64,000 bases of DNA. It comes from Streptomyces sp. NBC_00377 (GTDB lineage: Bacteria; Actinomycetota; Actinomycetes; Streptomycetales; Streptomycetaceae). The position numbers were made by a program, and so were the translations under genes. Under the pieces are notes generated by a model. The model ran no database searches. It was given only the letters and a program-made list of their open reading frames with translations, and was not told the origin of the DNA. The first letter of the stretch is position 1. Each line of letters opens with the position of its first letter. Of this stretch, positions 13,645-21,614 are shown in pieces. Location: assembly GCF_036075115.1 (NCBI RefSeq), contig NZ_CP107958.1, positions 7,626,001-7,690,000 of the forward strand, written 5' to 3'.

Positions 13645-16140
13645 ATGAAGGCCGTCGTGATGGCCGGAGGCGAAGGCACACGCCTTCGTCCCATGACCTC
13701 GAGTATGCCCAAGCCGCTCCTGCCGGTGGCCAACCGGCCGATCATGGAGCACGTCCTGAGGCTGCTCAAAAGGCATGGGCTCAACGAGACCGTCGTAACT
13801 GTCCAGTTCCTGGCGTCACTGGTCAAGAACTATTTCGGTGACGGCGAGGAGCTCGGAATGGAGCTCAGCTATGCCAACGAGGAGAAGCCACTCGGTACCG
13901 CCGGAAGCGTCAAGAACGCAGAGGAGGCGTTGAAGGACGACGCCTTCCTCGTCATCTCCGGCGATGCCCTCACCGACTTCGACCTCACCGAGCTGATCAA
14001 CTTCCACAAGGAAAAAGGCGCGCTGGTCACCGTCTGTCTGACCCGTGTGCCCAATCCGCTGGAATTCGGCATCACCATCGTCGATGAAGAGGGCAAGGTC
14101 GAGCGCTTCCTCGAGAAGCCGACCTGGGGCCAGGTCTTCTCGGACACGGTGAACACGGGCATCTACGTCATGGAGCCCGAGGTCTTCGACTACGTCGAGG
14201 CCGATGTGCCCGTCGACTGGTCCGGAGATGTCTTCCCGCAGTTGATGAAGGAGGGCAAGCCGGTATACGGCTTCATCGCCGAGGGTTACTGGGAGGACGT
14301 GGGCACGCACGAGAGCTATGTGAAGGCCCAGGCCGACGTGCTCGAGGGCAAGGTCGACGTCGATATCGACGGATTCGAGATCTCGCCGGGCGTCTGGGTG
14401 GCCGAAGGCGCGGAAGTCCATCCCGATGCCGTACTGCGCGGTCCCCTGTACATCGGTGACTACGCGAAGGTCGAGGCCGGCGCCGAGATCCGTGAGCACA
14501 CGGTCGTCGGGTCCAACGTCGTCGTGAAGAGCGGTGCCTTCCTGCACAAGGCCGTCGTGCACGACAACGTGTACGTGGGCCAGCACAGCAACCTCCGTGG
14601 CTGTGTGGTGGGCAAGAACACCGACATCATGCGGGCGGCCCGGATCGAGGACGGCGCCGTCATCGGCGACGAATGCCTGATCGGTGAAGAATCGATCGTG
14701 CAGGGCAATGTGCGGGTCTATCCGTTCAAGACGATCGAAGCCGGCGCGTTCGTCAACACGTCCGTGATCTGGGAGTCCCGTGGGCAGGCGCATCTGTTCG
14801 GCGCCCGCGGGGTGTCCGGGATCCTGAACGTCGAGATCACCCCCGAACTGGCCGTGCGTCTCGCCGGCGCCTACGCCACGACGCTCAAGAAGGGGTCCAC
14901 CGTCACCACGGCCCGGGACCACTCGCGGGGTGCGCGTGCGCTGAAGCGGGCGGTCATCTCCGCACTTCAGGCCAGCGCCATCGACGTGCGCGACCTGGAG
15001 AACGTGCCGCTGCCCGTGGCGCGGCAGCAGACGGCGCGCGGGAGCGCCGGCGGGATCATGATCCGGACCTCGCCCGGGGTGCCGGACTCCGTCGACATCA
15101 TGTTCTTCGACGGGCAGGGCGCCGACCTGTCGCAGGGCAGTCAACGCAAGCTGGACCGTGTGTTCGCCCGTCAGGAGTACCGGCGCGCCTTCCCGGGTGA
15201 GATCGGCGACCTCCACTTCCCGGCCAGCGTCTTCGACTCGTACACGGGATCGCTGCTGCGGAACGTGGACACGACGGGGATCTCCGAGGCCGGGCTGAAG
15301 GTCGTGGTCGACGCCTCGAACGGCAGCGCCGGACTGGTGCTGCCCAGTCTCCTGGGCAAGCTCGGGGTGGACTCGCTGACCGTCAATCCCGGCCTGAACG
15401 AGGCCAGGCCCACGGAGACGGGTGATCAGCGGCGCTCCGGGCTCGTCCGGCTGGGGGAGATCGTGGCTTCCTCGCGGGCCGCCTTCGGTGTGCGGTTCGA
15501 CCCCGTGGGCGAGCGGCTCTCCCTCGTCGACGAGAAGGGGCGGATCATCGAGGACGACAGGGCGCTCCTCGTGCTCCTCGACCTGGTGGCCGCCGAGCGG
15601 CGCAGCGGACGGGTCGCGCTGCCCGTGACCACGACGAGGATCGCCGAGCAGGTGGCGGCGTACCACGGGACGCAGGTCGAGTGGACGACGACCTCGCCGG
15701 ACGACCTCACCCGGGTGGGTCAGGACGAGACGACGATCTTCGGCGGCGACGGCAAGGGCGGCTTCATCGTCCCGGAGTTCAGCAGTGTCTTCGACGGCAC
15801 GGCTGCCTTCGTGCGGTTGATCGGGCTGGTGGCGCGGACGCAGCTCACCCTCAGCCAGATCGACGCCCGGATCCCGCGGGCGCACGTCCTGAAGCGGGAT
15901 CTGGCGACCCCGTGGGCCGTCAAGGGCCTCGTGATGCGGCGGGTCGTCGAAGAGGCGGGAGATCGCTTCGTGGACACCACCGACGGCGTACGGGTGGTGG
16001 AGACCGACGGGCGTTGGGTGATGGTGCTGCCGGACCCGGCCGAGGCCGTCACCCATCTGTGGGCGGAGGGGCCGGACGACGCCTCCGCGCAGGCCCTGCT
16101 CGACGAGTGGGCTGCGGTCGTGGACAGCGCCGGACGCTGA
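13645..16140 (+). CDS. Mannose-1-phosphate guanylyltransferase fused to a degenerate phosphomannomutase domain
   Basis: The 831-residue protein has three parts. Residues 1-230 are a nucleotidyltransferase with the signature AGGEGTRLRPMTSSMPKPLLP and metal-site ISGDALTDFD. About 245-370 is a left-handed beta-helix of hexapeptide repeats. About 380-831 has the phosphohexomutase fold. The first part should make GDP-mannose from mannose-1-phosphate and GTP, which feeds mannosylation of proteins and lipids. In the third part the usual catalytic motifs are altered: TASHNP reads RTSPGV, the metal loop DGDxDR reads DPVGER, and the phosphate-binding loop reads LPDPAEA, so mutase activity looks lost. 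The ATG follows an AGGAGG site. The closest S. coelicolor counterpart I recall is annotated as a GDP-mannose pyrophosphorylase. Confidence 0.88.
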   Translation: MKAVVMAGGEGTRLRPMTSSMPKPLLPVANRPIMEHVLRLLKRHGLNETVVTVQFLASLVKNYFGDGEELGMELSYANEEKPLGTAGSVKNAEEALKDDAFLVISGDALTDFDLTELINFHKEKGALVTVCLTRVPNPLEFGITIVDEEGKVERFLEKPTWGQVFSDTVNTGIYVMEPEVFDYVEADVPVDWSGDVFPQLMKEGKPVYGFIAEGYWEDVGTHESYVKAQADVLEGKVDVDIDGFEISPGVWVAEGAEVHPDAVLRGPLYIGDYAKVEAGAEIREHTVVGSNVVVKSGAFLHKAVVHDNVYVGQHSNLRGCVVGKNTDIMRAARIEDGAVIGDECLIGEESIVQGNVRVYPFKTIEAGAFVNTSVIWESRGQAHLFGARGVSGILNVEITPELAVRLAGAYATTLKKGSTVTTARDHSRGARALKRAVISALQASAIDVRDLENVPLPVARQQTARGSAGGIMIRTSPGVPDSVDIMFFDGQGADLSQGSQRKLDRVFARQEYRRAFPGEIGDLHFPASVFDSYTGSLLRNVDTTGISEAGLKVVVDASNGSAGLVLPSLLGKLGVDSLTVNPGLNEARPTETGDQRRSGLVRLGEIVASSRAAFGVRFDPVGERLSLVDEKGRIIEDDRALLVLLDLVAAERRSGRVALPVTTTRIAEQVAAYHGTQVEWTTTSPDDLTRVGQDETTIFGGDGKGGFIVPEFSSVFDGTAAFVRLIGLVARTQLTLSQIDARIPRAHVLKRDLATPWAVKGLVMRRVVEEAGDRFVDTTDGVRVVETDGRWVMVLPDPAEAVTHLWAEGPDDASAQALLDEWAAVVDSAGR

Positions 16141-16156
16141 CCGGGCGCACGCGCGC

Positions 16157-16194
16157 GTGCCGGACAAGTGTCCCCAAGGGGGCCTGTCCGGCAC
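16157..16194 (+). terminator. Hairpin after the guanylyltransferase gene
   Basis: Perfect 10-bp arms GTGCCGGACA (16157-16166) and TGTCCGGCAC (16185-16194) enclose an inner CCCC/GGGG pairing. The hairpin starts 17 nt after the stop codon and has no T run. It probably separates this gene from the DUF881 operon. Confidence 0.5.
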
Positions 16195-16236
16195 GCCGGT
16201 GGGGCCATTCGGAGGTACTGGGCGCGACGTGCGACG

Positions 16237-17142
16237 ATGTGCGGCATGCCGCAGCAGCCCCCCGTTCGGAGCACACCCGCGCGCGTGTCGCGCCCGGATG
16301 CGTCCATGTCGCTGCTCACCAACGTCATGGACCACAGCCTCGACGACGGTTACGCAGAGGCCGCCGCCCGTAAGCGTGCCGAGGGTGTGGGCGGCCTGCC
16401 CAGGACGGTGCGGGCGAAGCTCGGTCTTGCCGTGGGCCTGGTGCTCGCGGCCCTCGTGGTCACCGTCGGTGCGGCGCAGGCGCGGGTCGCGGCGCCGGTC
16501 GTCGCCAAGGAGCGCGAGGAACTCATCGACCGGATCGACAGCGAGACCGAGGCGGCCGACAAGCTCGAGAGCACGGTCGACAAGCTGCGTGACGACGTGA
16601 GCGGCCGGCAGCAGGAGGCGCTCAAGCAGAGCGGCGGCAGCGACCAGGCGGACCTGGCGGGTGTCCTGTCGGGCGCCGTCGCGGTGCACGGCCCGGGGGT
16701 CAAGCTCGTCGTGGACGACGCCAAGGAAGCCACCACGGGCGGTGACGGCGACCCGCGTGAGACCTCCGGCTTCTCCGACACCGGGCGGGTGCGGGACCGT
16801 GACATGCAGCGCGTGGTCAACGGACTGTGGGCTTCGGGCGCGGAGGCCGTGTCCATCAACGGTCAACGGCTGACGGCGCTCTCGGCGATCAGAGCCGCGG
16901 GCGAAGCGATACTGGTCGACAACAAACCGCTGGTACCGCCGTACACGGTGCTCGCGGTGGGGGACGGCAAAAAGCTCAGCACCAGGTTCCAGAACAGTGC
17001 CGACGGCTTGTATCTCAACGCCTTGCAGGAGAACTACGGCATCCGGACGGCCATCTCCGTGGTGGACGACCTACGGCTGCCCGCCGCACCGAGTGTGATC
17101 GTACGTACAGCGCAGCCGAGAACTGAGAAGGGCACATCGTGA
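16237..17142 (+). CDS. DUF881 family membrane-anchored protein
   Basis: This is a DUF881 protein of about 301 residues. It has a cytosolic N-terminus, one membrane helix (LGLAVGLVLAALVVTVGA), a short coiled coil (REELIDRIDSETEAADKLES) and an extracytoplasmic DUF881 fold with GPGVKLVVDDA and the conserved INGQRL and PPYTVLAVG strands. Function is unknown. In actinobacteria the family flanks a small basic membrane protein and is linked by context to cell envelope or division. Starts at 16237 and 16246 are both possible. A GGAGG at 16211-16215 is rather far upstream. The stop overlaps the next start by 4 nt, so translation is probably coupled. Confidence 0.85.
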   Translation: MCGMPQQPPVRSTPARVSRPDASMSLLTNVMDHSLDDGYAEAAARKRAEGVGGLPRTVRAKLGLAVGLVLAALVVTVGAAQARVAAPVVAKEREELIDRIDSETEAADKLESTVDKLRDDVSGRQQEALKQSGGSDQADLAGVLSGAVAVHGPGVKLVVDDAKEATTGGDGDPRETSGFSDTGRVRDRDMQRVVNGLWASGAEAVSINGQRLTALSAIRAAGEAILVDNKPLVPPYTVLAVGDGKKLSTRFQNSADGLYLNALQENYGIRTAISVVDDLRLPAAPSVIVRTAQPRTEKGTS

Positions 17143-17471
17143 TCGCCGTACTGGGCCTCGTCGTGGGAGTCGTGGCCGGCCTGTTGGTCCAGCCCGAGGT
17201 TCCGGCAGCCGTCGTGCCGTATCTGCCGATCGCCGTGGTGGCGGCGCTGGACGCCGTTTTCGGAGGGCTCCGGGCCATGCTCGACGGCATCTTCGACGAC
17301 AAGGTGTTCGTGGTGTCGTTCCTGTCCAACGTGGTCGTCGCCGCGTTGATCGTGTTTCTCGGTGACGAGCTGGGTGTGGGATCGCAGCTGTCCACCGGGG
17401 TCGTGGTCGTTCTCGGTATCCGGATCTTCTCCAACGCCGCGGCGATCCGCCGGCATGTCTTCCGGGCGTGA
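17139..17471 (+). CDS. sbp: Small basic protein family (DUF1290) membrane protein
   Basis: The protein has 110 residues with three hydrophobic segments (VLGLVVGVVAGLLV, LPIAVVAALDAVFGGL and FLSNVVVAALIVFLGDEL). The EPV-like AALDAVFGGLRAMLDGIFDDKVF core is typical of Sbp. It sits in the usual position between two DUF881 genes, with GTGA overlaps at both ends, so the three are one translationally coupled unit. The biochemical role is not known. Confidence 0.9.
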   Translation: MIAVLGLVVGVVAGLLVQPEVPAAVVPYLPIAVVAALDAVFGGLRAMLDGIFDDKVFVVSFLSNVVVAALIVFLGDELGVGSQLSTGVVVVLGIRIFSNAAAIRRHVFRA

Positions 17472-18310
17472 GGTCGATGAGCAACCAGGACGAGACGCCC
17501 GAGTACCGGCTCCGCAAGAAGCTTCCCGACGAGGTCCCGGTGACGTCGCCCACGGACGCGGAGGCGGAGAAACCGGCTGAGCCCGTGCTGACCGGTCGGC
17601 AGCGGCTGGTACAGGGCATCTGGCCGCCGCGCGTGTCGCGGGCCCAACTCATCGTCGCCCTGCTCCTGTTCGGCCTGGGTTTCGGCCTGGCCGTCCAGGT
17701 CGCGTCAAACAGCGACAGCGGTAACGCGCTGCGCGGCGCGCGTCAGGAAGATCTCGTGCGCATCCTCGATGAACTCGACGACCGCAGTCAGCGTCTTGAG
17801 GACGAGAAGCAGGGCCTCGAGAAGCAGCGGCAGGAGCTGGAGAACAGCTCCGACCAGGCCGAGGAGGCCCGGAAGCAGACGGTCGAGAAGGAGAAGCAGC
17901 TCGGCATCCTGGCGGGCACGGTGGCTGCACAGGGGCCGGGTATCACGATGACCATCGAGGACACGAAGGGGACGGTCGAGGCGGACATGCTGCTCGACGC
18001 GATCCAGGAGTTGCGCGCGGCCGGGGCCGAGGCGATCCAGGTGAACGGTGTGCGGGTCGTCGCCGGCACCTTCCTGACGGATTCCGGCAAGAGCGTGAGT
18101 GTCGACGGGAACAAGATCAACACACCCTTTCGTTTCAAGGTCATCGGCAACCCCCAGGACCTCGAGCCGGCACTGAACATCCCGGGAGGAGTGGTGCAGA
18201 CTCTGGAGAAGGAGCAGGCCACGGTGACCGTCGAGCGGTCGGACAAGATCGTCGTGGATGCCTTGCGAGCAGCGAAGCTGCCTGACTACGCTCGGTCGTC
18301 GGGCCAGTGA
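17468..18310 (+). CDS. DUF881 family membrane-anchored protein (second copy)
   Basis: The protein is 280 residues from the coupled GTG at 17468, or 277 from the ATG at 17477. After a charged cytosolic tail of about 55 residues comes a single membrane helix (LIVALLLFGLGFGLAVQVA). A coiled coil follows (LDELDDRSQRLEDEKQGLEK and onward), then the DUF881 fold with GPGITMTIED and IQVNGVRVV. It overlaps sbp by 4 nt. It is a paralogue of the protein encoded at 16237-17142, and the three genes probably make one envelope complex. Confidence 0.88.
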   Translation: MRSMSNQDETPEYRLRKKLPDEVPVTSPTDAEAEKPAEPVLTGRQRLVQGIWPPRVSRAQLIVALLLFGLGFGLAVQVASNSDSGNALRGARQEDLVRILDELDDRSQRLEDEKQGLEKQRQELENSSDQAEEARKQTVEKEKQLGILAGTVAAQGPGITMTIEDTKGTVEADMLLDAIQELRAAGAEAIQVNGVRVVAGTFLTDSGKSVSVDGNKINTPFRFKVIGNPQDLEPALNIPGGVVQTLEKEQATVTVERSDKIVVDALRAAKLPDYARSSGQ

Positions 18311-18500
18311 ACCGGGGCTGCATGGCGGGTGTCCGGCAGGGGCATGAGGTTGCGGGGGGTCGACGCACCGATCGGGTGGTGCGTGGTGGAAACTGTCTGG
18401 TGGGCACGGACGTTGTGAAGGTGTCCGGGTCGACCGGTGTATTCAGTCAGGGTTCGTCCTGCCCCACGGGCGGGTCTGTTTCGGTCAAGGGGAATCGCCC

Positions 18501-19277
18501 GTGAAGTTGTTTGCGAAGTTGTTCGGCAAGAGCGCGCGAGAGGGCAGCGACAACGCCACCGCTCGTCATCGCGCGCAGCCAGACGCCGAAGGTCAGCGGC
18601 CGTTGTTCAGGGATCAGGTGGCCGGTCAGGGCGGCGACGTGCCCGGTGGCCAGGGCGCGGCGTCTGTTGACCCTGCACAGTCCGGCGGCATAGGTTTCGG
18701 CCAACCGTCAGCCTCGAGTGCGGGTGGAGGGTTTTCCCCTATGTCGGCCCTGGTGTGTACGAGGTGCGGTAACCGCAATGCGGAGAACAGCCGCTTCTGC
18801 TCCAACTGCGGCGCGCCGCTGCGCCCCGGGCTGACGCCCGAGCGTCCGTCGGAGACGACTTCCACGATCTCCATCTCCGGTCTCGAGGCCTACGACGCCG
18901 AGGTCACCGGCCAGACGCAACTGCCCGCCCTGTCGCCCGAGGCCCAGGCCGCGGTCGACGCGCTGCCGCTGGGCTCCGCCCTGCTCGTCGTCAGGCGCGG
19001 CCCGAACTCGGGCAGCCGTTTCCTTCTGGACGGCGACCTGACCACGGCCGGCCGTCACCCGCAGAGCGACATCTTCCTGGACGACGTGACGGTTTCTCGT
19101 CGCCATGTGGAGTTCCGGCGCAACCCGGACGGCACGTTCAAGGTGGCGGACGTCGGCAGTCTCAACGGCACGTACGTCAACCGGGAGCGGATCGACGAGG
19201 TCGCCCTGTCGAACGGTGACGAGGTGCAGATCGGCAAGTACCGGCTGGTGTTCTACGCGAGCCAGCGGGGCTACTGA
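18501..19277 (+). CDS. FHA-domain protein of the GarA/OdhI type with zinc ribbon
   Basis: The 258-residue protein has a low-complexity N-terminus, a zinc-ribbon with Cys86, Cys89, Cys100 and Cys103, the segment PSETTSTIS (ETT at 118-120), and a C-terminal FHA domain (about 150-255) with GRHPQSDIFL, SRRHVEF and GSLNGTYVN. The ETT segment matches the phospho-threonine switch of mycobacterial GarA and corynebacterial OdhI. Those proteins inhibit 2-oxoglutarate dehydrogenase and related enzymes until phosphorylated by PknB/PknG-type kinases. By inference this is the local metabolic FHA regulator. The GTG at 18501 follows AAGGGG. A start at Met81 would delete only the low-complexity tail. Confidence 0.87.
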   Translation: MKLFAKLFGKSAREGSDNATARHRAQPDAEGQRPLFRDQVAGQGGDVPGGQGAASVDPAQSGGIGFGQPSASSAGGGFSPMSALVCTRCGNRNAENSRFCSNCGAPLRPGLTPERPSETTSTISISGLEAYDAEVTGQTQLPALSPEAQAAVDALPLGSALLVVRRGPNSGSRFLLDGDLTTAGRHPQSDIFLDDVTVSRRHVEFRRNPDGTFKVADVGSLNGTYVNRERIDEVALSNGDEVQIGKYRLVFYASQRGY

Positions 19278-19321
19278 CCCTCTCCGGGCACCGCCCGGGG
19301 GGACTCCCCCAGGGAAGGTCC

Positions 19322-20059
19322 ATGCTGCAAACACCGAGGGGCGGTGCCGGACACGGCACCGCCGCCGCGGACGGTGGTCCGATGAGCATCGGCACCGTAC
19401 TGAACGCGTTGCGTGACGAGTTTCCCGACGTCACCATCTCCAAGATCCGTTTCCTGGAGTCGGAAGGGCTCATCGAGCCGCAGCGGACCCCTTCGGGGTA
19501 CCGGAAGTTCGGAGTGCAGGACGTCGAACGCCTCGGTCATGTCCTGCGGATGCAACGGGACCACTATCTGCCGCTCAAGGTCATCCGTGAGCACCTCGAC
19601 GCCATGGAGCGCGGCGAGGCAGCTCCGTTGCCGACCGTGGGCCGACAGCGGGACGGCGAGTCGGTTCTCGAGCCTGCGGACGGGCCCACGGCGGCCCGGA
19701 TCGGCCGGTCCGAGCTGCTGGCGGCGGCGGGGATCGGTGAGCCGGAGCTCGAGGAGTGGGAGTCGTACGGTCTCGTCGTGCCGTTGGAGGACGGGGTCTA
19801 CGACGCCGAGGCGGCCACGGTGGCCGCGCTCGTGGCCGAACTGGGCAGGTTCGGGATCGAGCCGCGGCATCTGCGCGTCATGAAGGCTGCGGCCGACCGT
19901 GAGGCGGGGCTGGTGGATCAGGTGGTGGCCCCGCTCAGGCGTCACCGCAACCCACAGACCAGGGCGCACGCGGAGGCTCGTACGAAGGAGCTCGCGGGGC
20001 TCACGGTGCGGTTGCACGCGGCGCTGGTGCAGACGGCCCTAGGGGTACGGCTGCCCTGA
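19322..20059 (+). CDS. ftsR: MerR-family regulator, FtsR-like
   Basis: The 245-residue protein has an N-terminal winged helix in which VTISKIRFLESEGLIEPQRT and GYRKFGVQDVERL give the MerR recognition pattern. No cysteine sensor site is visible. The arrangement DEFPDVTISKIRFLESEGL is characteristic of FtsR (C. glutamicum) and Rv1828, which regulate ftsZ expression. It lies between the GarA-like gene and the bifunctional nuclease gene, as in mycobacteria. Translation could start at 19322 or, less likely, at the ATG at 19382. Confidence 0.85.
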   Translation: MLQTPRGGAGHGTAAADGGPMSIGTVLNALRDEFPDVTISKIRFLESEGLIEPQRTPSGYRKFGVQDVERLGHVLRMQRDHYLPLKVIREHLDAMERGEAAPLPTVGRQRDGESVLEPADGPTAARIGRSELLAAAGIGEPELEEWESYGLVVPLEDGVYDAEAATVAALVAELGRFGIEPRHLRVMKAAADREAGLVDQVVAPLRRHRNPQTRAHAEARTKELAGLTVRLHAALVQTALGVRLP

Positions 20060-20131
20060 GCGGGCGGTTTCGCCCTGGGCGGATCGGTCACCCGTTCCCG
20101 GCCCGACTACCCAAACGTCCCGGGCACGGCC

Positions 20132-20143
20132 TAGGGTTGCTGT
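20132..20143 (+). promoter_or_regulatory. Probable -10 box for a leaderless transcript
   Basis: TAGGGT at 20132-20137 ends 6 nt before the GTG start at 20144, and no Shine-Dalgarno sequence precedes that start. This spacing implies transcription beginning at or next to the start codon, a common arrangement in Streptomyces. A convincing -35 box is not visible. Confidence 0.4.
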
Positions 20144-20617
20144 GTGAACGAGCTCGATGTCGTAGGTGTCCGGGTCGAGATGCCCTCCAACCAACCGATC
20201 GTGCTGCTGCGTGAGGTGGGGGGCGACCGTTACCTTCCCATCTGGATCGGACCGGGGGAGGCGACGGCCATCGCCTTCGCCCAGCAGGGCATGGCTCCCG
20301 CGCGACCGCTGACCCACGACCTGTTCAAGGACGTGTTGGAAGCCGTCGGCCAGGAGCTCACGGAAGTGCGCATCACGGACCTGCGGGAGGGCGTCTTCTA
20401 CGCGGAGCTGGTCTTCGCCAGCGGGGTCGAGGTGAGCGCGCGTCCGTCGGACGCCATAGCGCTGGCGCTGCGCACGGGGACGCCGATCTACGGCAGTGAC
20501 ACCGTGCTCGACGACGCGGGGATCGCCATCCCGGACGAGCAGGAGGACGAGGTGGAGAAGTTCCGCGAGTTCCTCGACCAGATCTCTCCCGAGGACTTCG
20601 GCACCAGCAACCAGTAG
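20144..20617 (+). CDS. Bifunctional nuclease family protein (DUF151)
   Basis: This 157-residue protein spans one DUF151 domain, with LPIWIGPGEATAIAFAQQG and HDLFKDVLEAVGQEL in the conserved order and ARPSDAIALALRTGTPIY near the end. Family members have DNase/RNase activity in a few studied cases. The acidic C-terminus (DEQEDEVEKFREFLDQI) is usual in actinobacteria. The gene follows ftsR as Rv1829 follows Rv1828, which suggests a shared role in growth or envelope control. Confidence 0.9.
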   Translation: MNELDVVGVRVEMPSNQPIVLLREVGGDRYLPIWIGPGEATAIAFAQQGMAPARPLTHDLFKDVLEAVGQELTEVRITDLREGVFYAELVFASGVEVSARPSDAIALALRTGTPIYGSDTVLDDAGIAIPDEQEDEVEKFREFLDQISPEDFGTSNQ

Positions 20618-20803
20618 CCGGCACCTGCGGGGAACGCGGGTGGCCTGCACCGGGGCGCCCGCCCCGCTCCGGGCAAATGCCATCGGCGAGTGAGAGCGTC
20701 CTACGGCTACTTCTCAGCGCATTCGGCTAGCCTTTCCCCGCGACGGGGTGCGGGAAACCACTCTCAGGGTGATTATCACTCGGCGTGCCGAGTGTGGCGA
20801 TCG

Positions 20804-20832
20804 TTGACGCGCCCCTGGTGACTGCCTACCGT
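20804..20832 (+). promoter_or_regulatory. Candidate sigma-HrdB promoter for the second MerR gene
   Basis: TTGACG (20804-20809) and TACCGT (20827-20832) are separated by 17 nt. They place a start near 20840, about 23 nt before the GTG at 20863, with GGAGG at 20853-20857 in between. Confidence 0.55.
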
Positions 20833-20862
20833 CGACAAGGCAGGTCAAGGACGGAGGTCGGC

Positions 20863-21546
20863 GTGAGAAGCAGCGGCGACGGTGCGGCTGGGGGTGCCCC
20901 CGGATTCGGCCTCGGGGGTGGCGGTCCGTACCCTTCCCCGAGCTCTCAACCGCGTTTGAGCAGGGGTTACCCCCAGCAGAGCAGTGCGGCCGATCAAGCT
21001 CCCCAGCGACCGGCGGCCGTGCCGAGCAGCGGAGGGGCGGCGTCCATGGCGTCCGAGCAGATCGGCTATCGCGGTCCGACGGCCTGCGCGGCCGCGGGGA
21101 TCACCTATCGGCAACTGGACTACTGGGCCCGCACCGGGCTCGTCGAACCGAGCGTGCGGCCCGCCCACGGGTCCGGAACGCAACGTCTGTACAGCTTCCG
21201 GGACGTCGTCGTCCTGAAGATCGTCAAGCGGTTCCTCGACACCGGGGTGTCGTTGCAGAACATCCGCACGGCCGTGCAGCACCTGCGGGAGCGCGGGTTC
21301 AGCGACCTGGAGCGCATGACGCTGATGAGCGACGGCGCCACGGTCTACGAGTGCACGTCGCCGGACGAGGTCCACGCCCTGCTCCAAGGTGGTCAGGGCG
21401 TCTTCGGCATCGCCGTGGGCGTGGTGTGGCGGGATGTCGAGAACGCGCTGTCCCAGTTGCACGGGGAGCGTGTCGACACCGGTGAGACGCTCGTCGGGCA
21501 CAATCCGGCGGACGAGCTGGCACGTCGGCGCAACCGGGCGGTCTGA
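20863..21546 (+). CDS. MerR-family transcriptional regulator (Rv1830-like)
   Basis: The 227-residue protein begins with about 65 residues of Gly/Pro/Ser/Gln-rich disordered sequence. A MerR helix-turn-helix follows (GYRGPTACAAAGITYRQLDY, WARTGLVEPS, RLYSFRDVVVLKIVKRFLDT), then a C-terminal ligand or dimer domain (DGATVYECTSPDEVHALL). I start at the GTG at 20863 because it has GGAGG 5 nt upstream. Position and sequence match the second MerR of the mycobacterial garA cluster, which is implicated in cell division control. Its ligand is unknown. Confidence 0.85.
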   Translation: MRSSGDGAAGGAPGFGLGGGGPYPSPSSQPRLSRGYPQQSSAADQAPQRPAAVPSSGGAASMASEQIGYRGPTACAAAGITYRQLDYWARTGLVEPSVRPAHGSGTQRLYSFRDVVVLKIVKRFLDTGVSLQNIRTAVQHLRERGFSDLERMTLMSDGATVYECTSPDEVHALLQGGQGVFGIAVGVVWRDVENALSQLHGERVDTGETLVGHNPADELARRRNRAV

Positions 21547-21614
21547 GGCTCCCGCGGAGCGCGAAGGGCGGCTGTACGACGTCGTTGTCAGTGGCGTGGT
21601 GCAGCATCGGACAT

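Noticed and set aside
13816..16866. A 1,016-codon open frame on the minus strand across the guanylyltransferase gene
   Set aside because: It is a high-GC shadow of the plus-strand gene with His/Arg/Val/Asp-rich low-complexity translation and no domains. The same holds for long antisense frames at 1767-3710, 24372-27134, 38169-40337 and 51193-53598.
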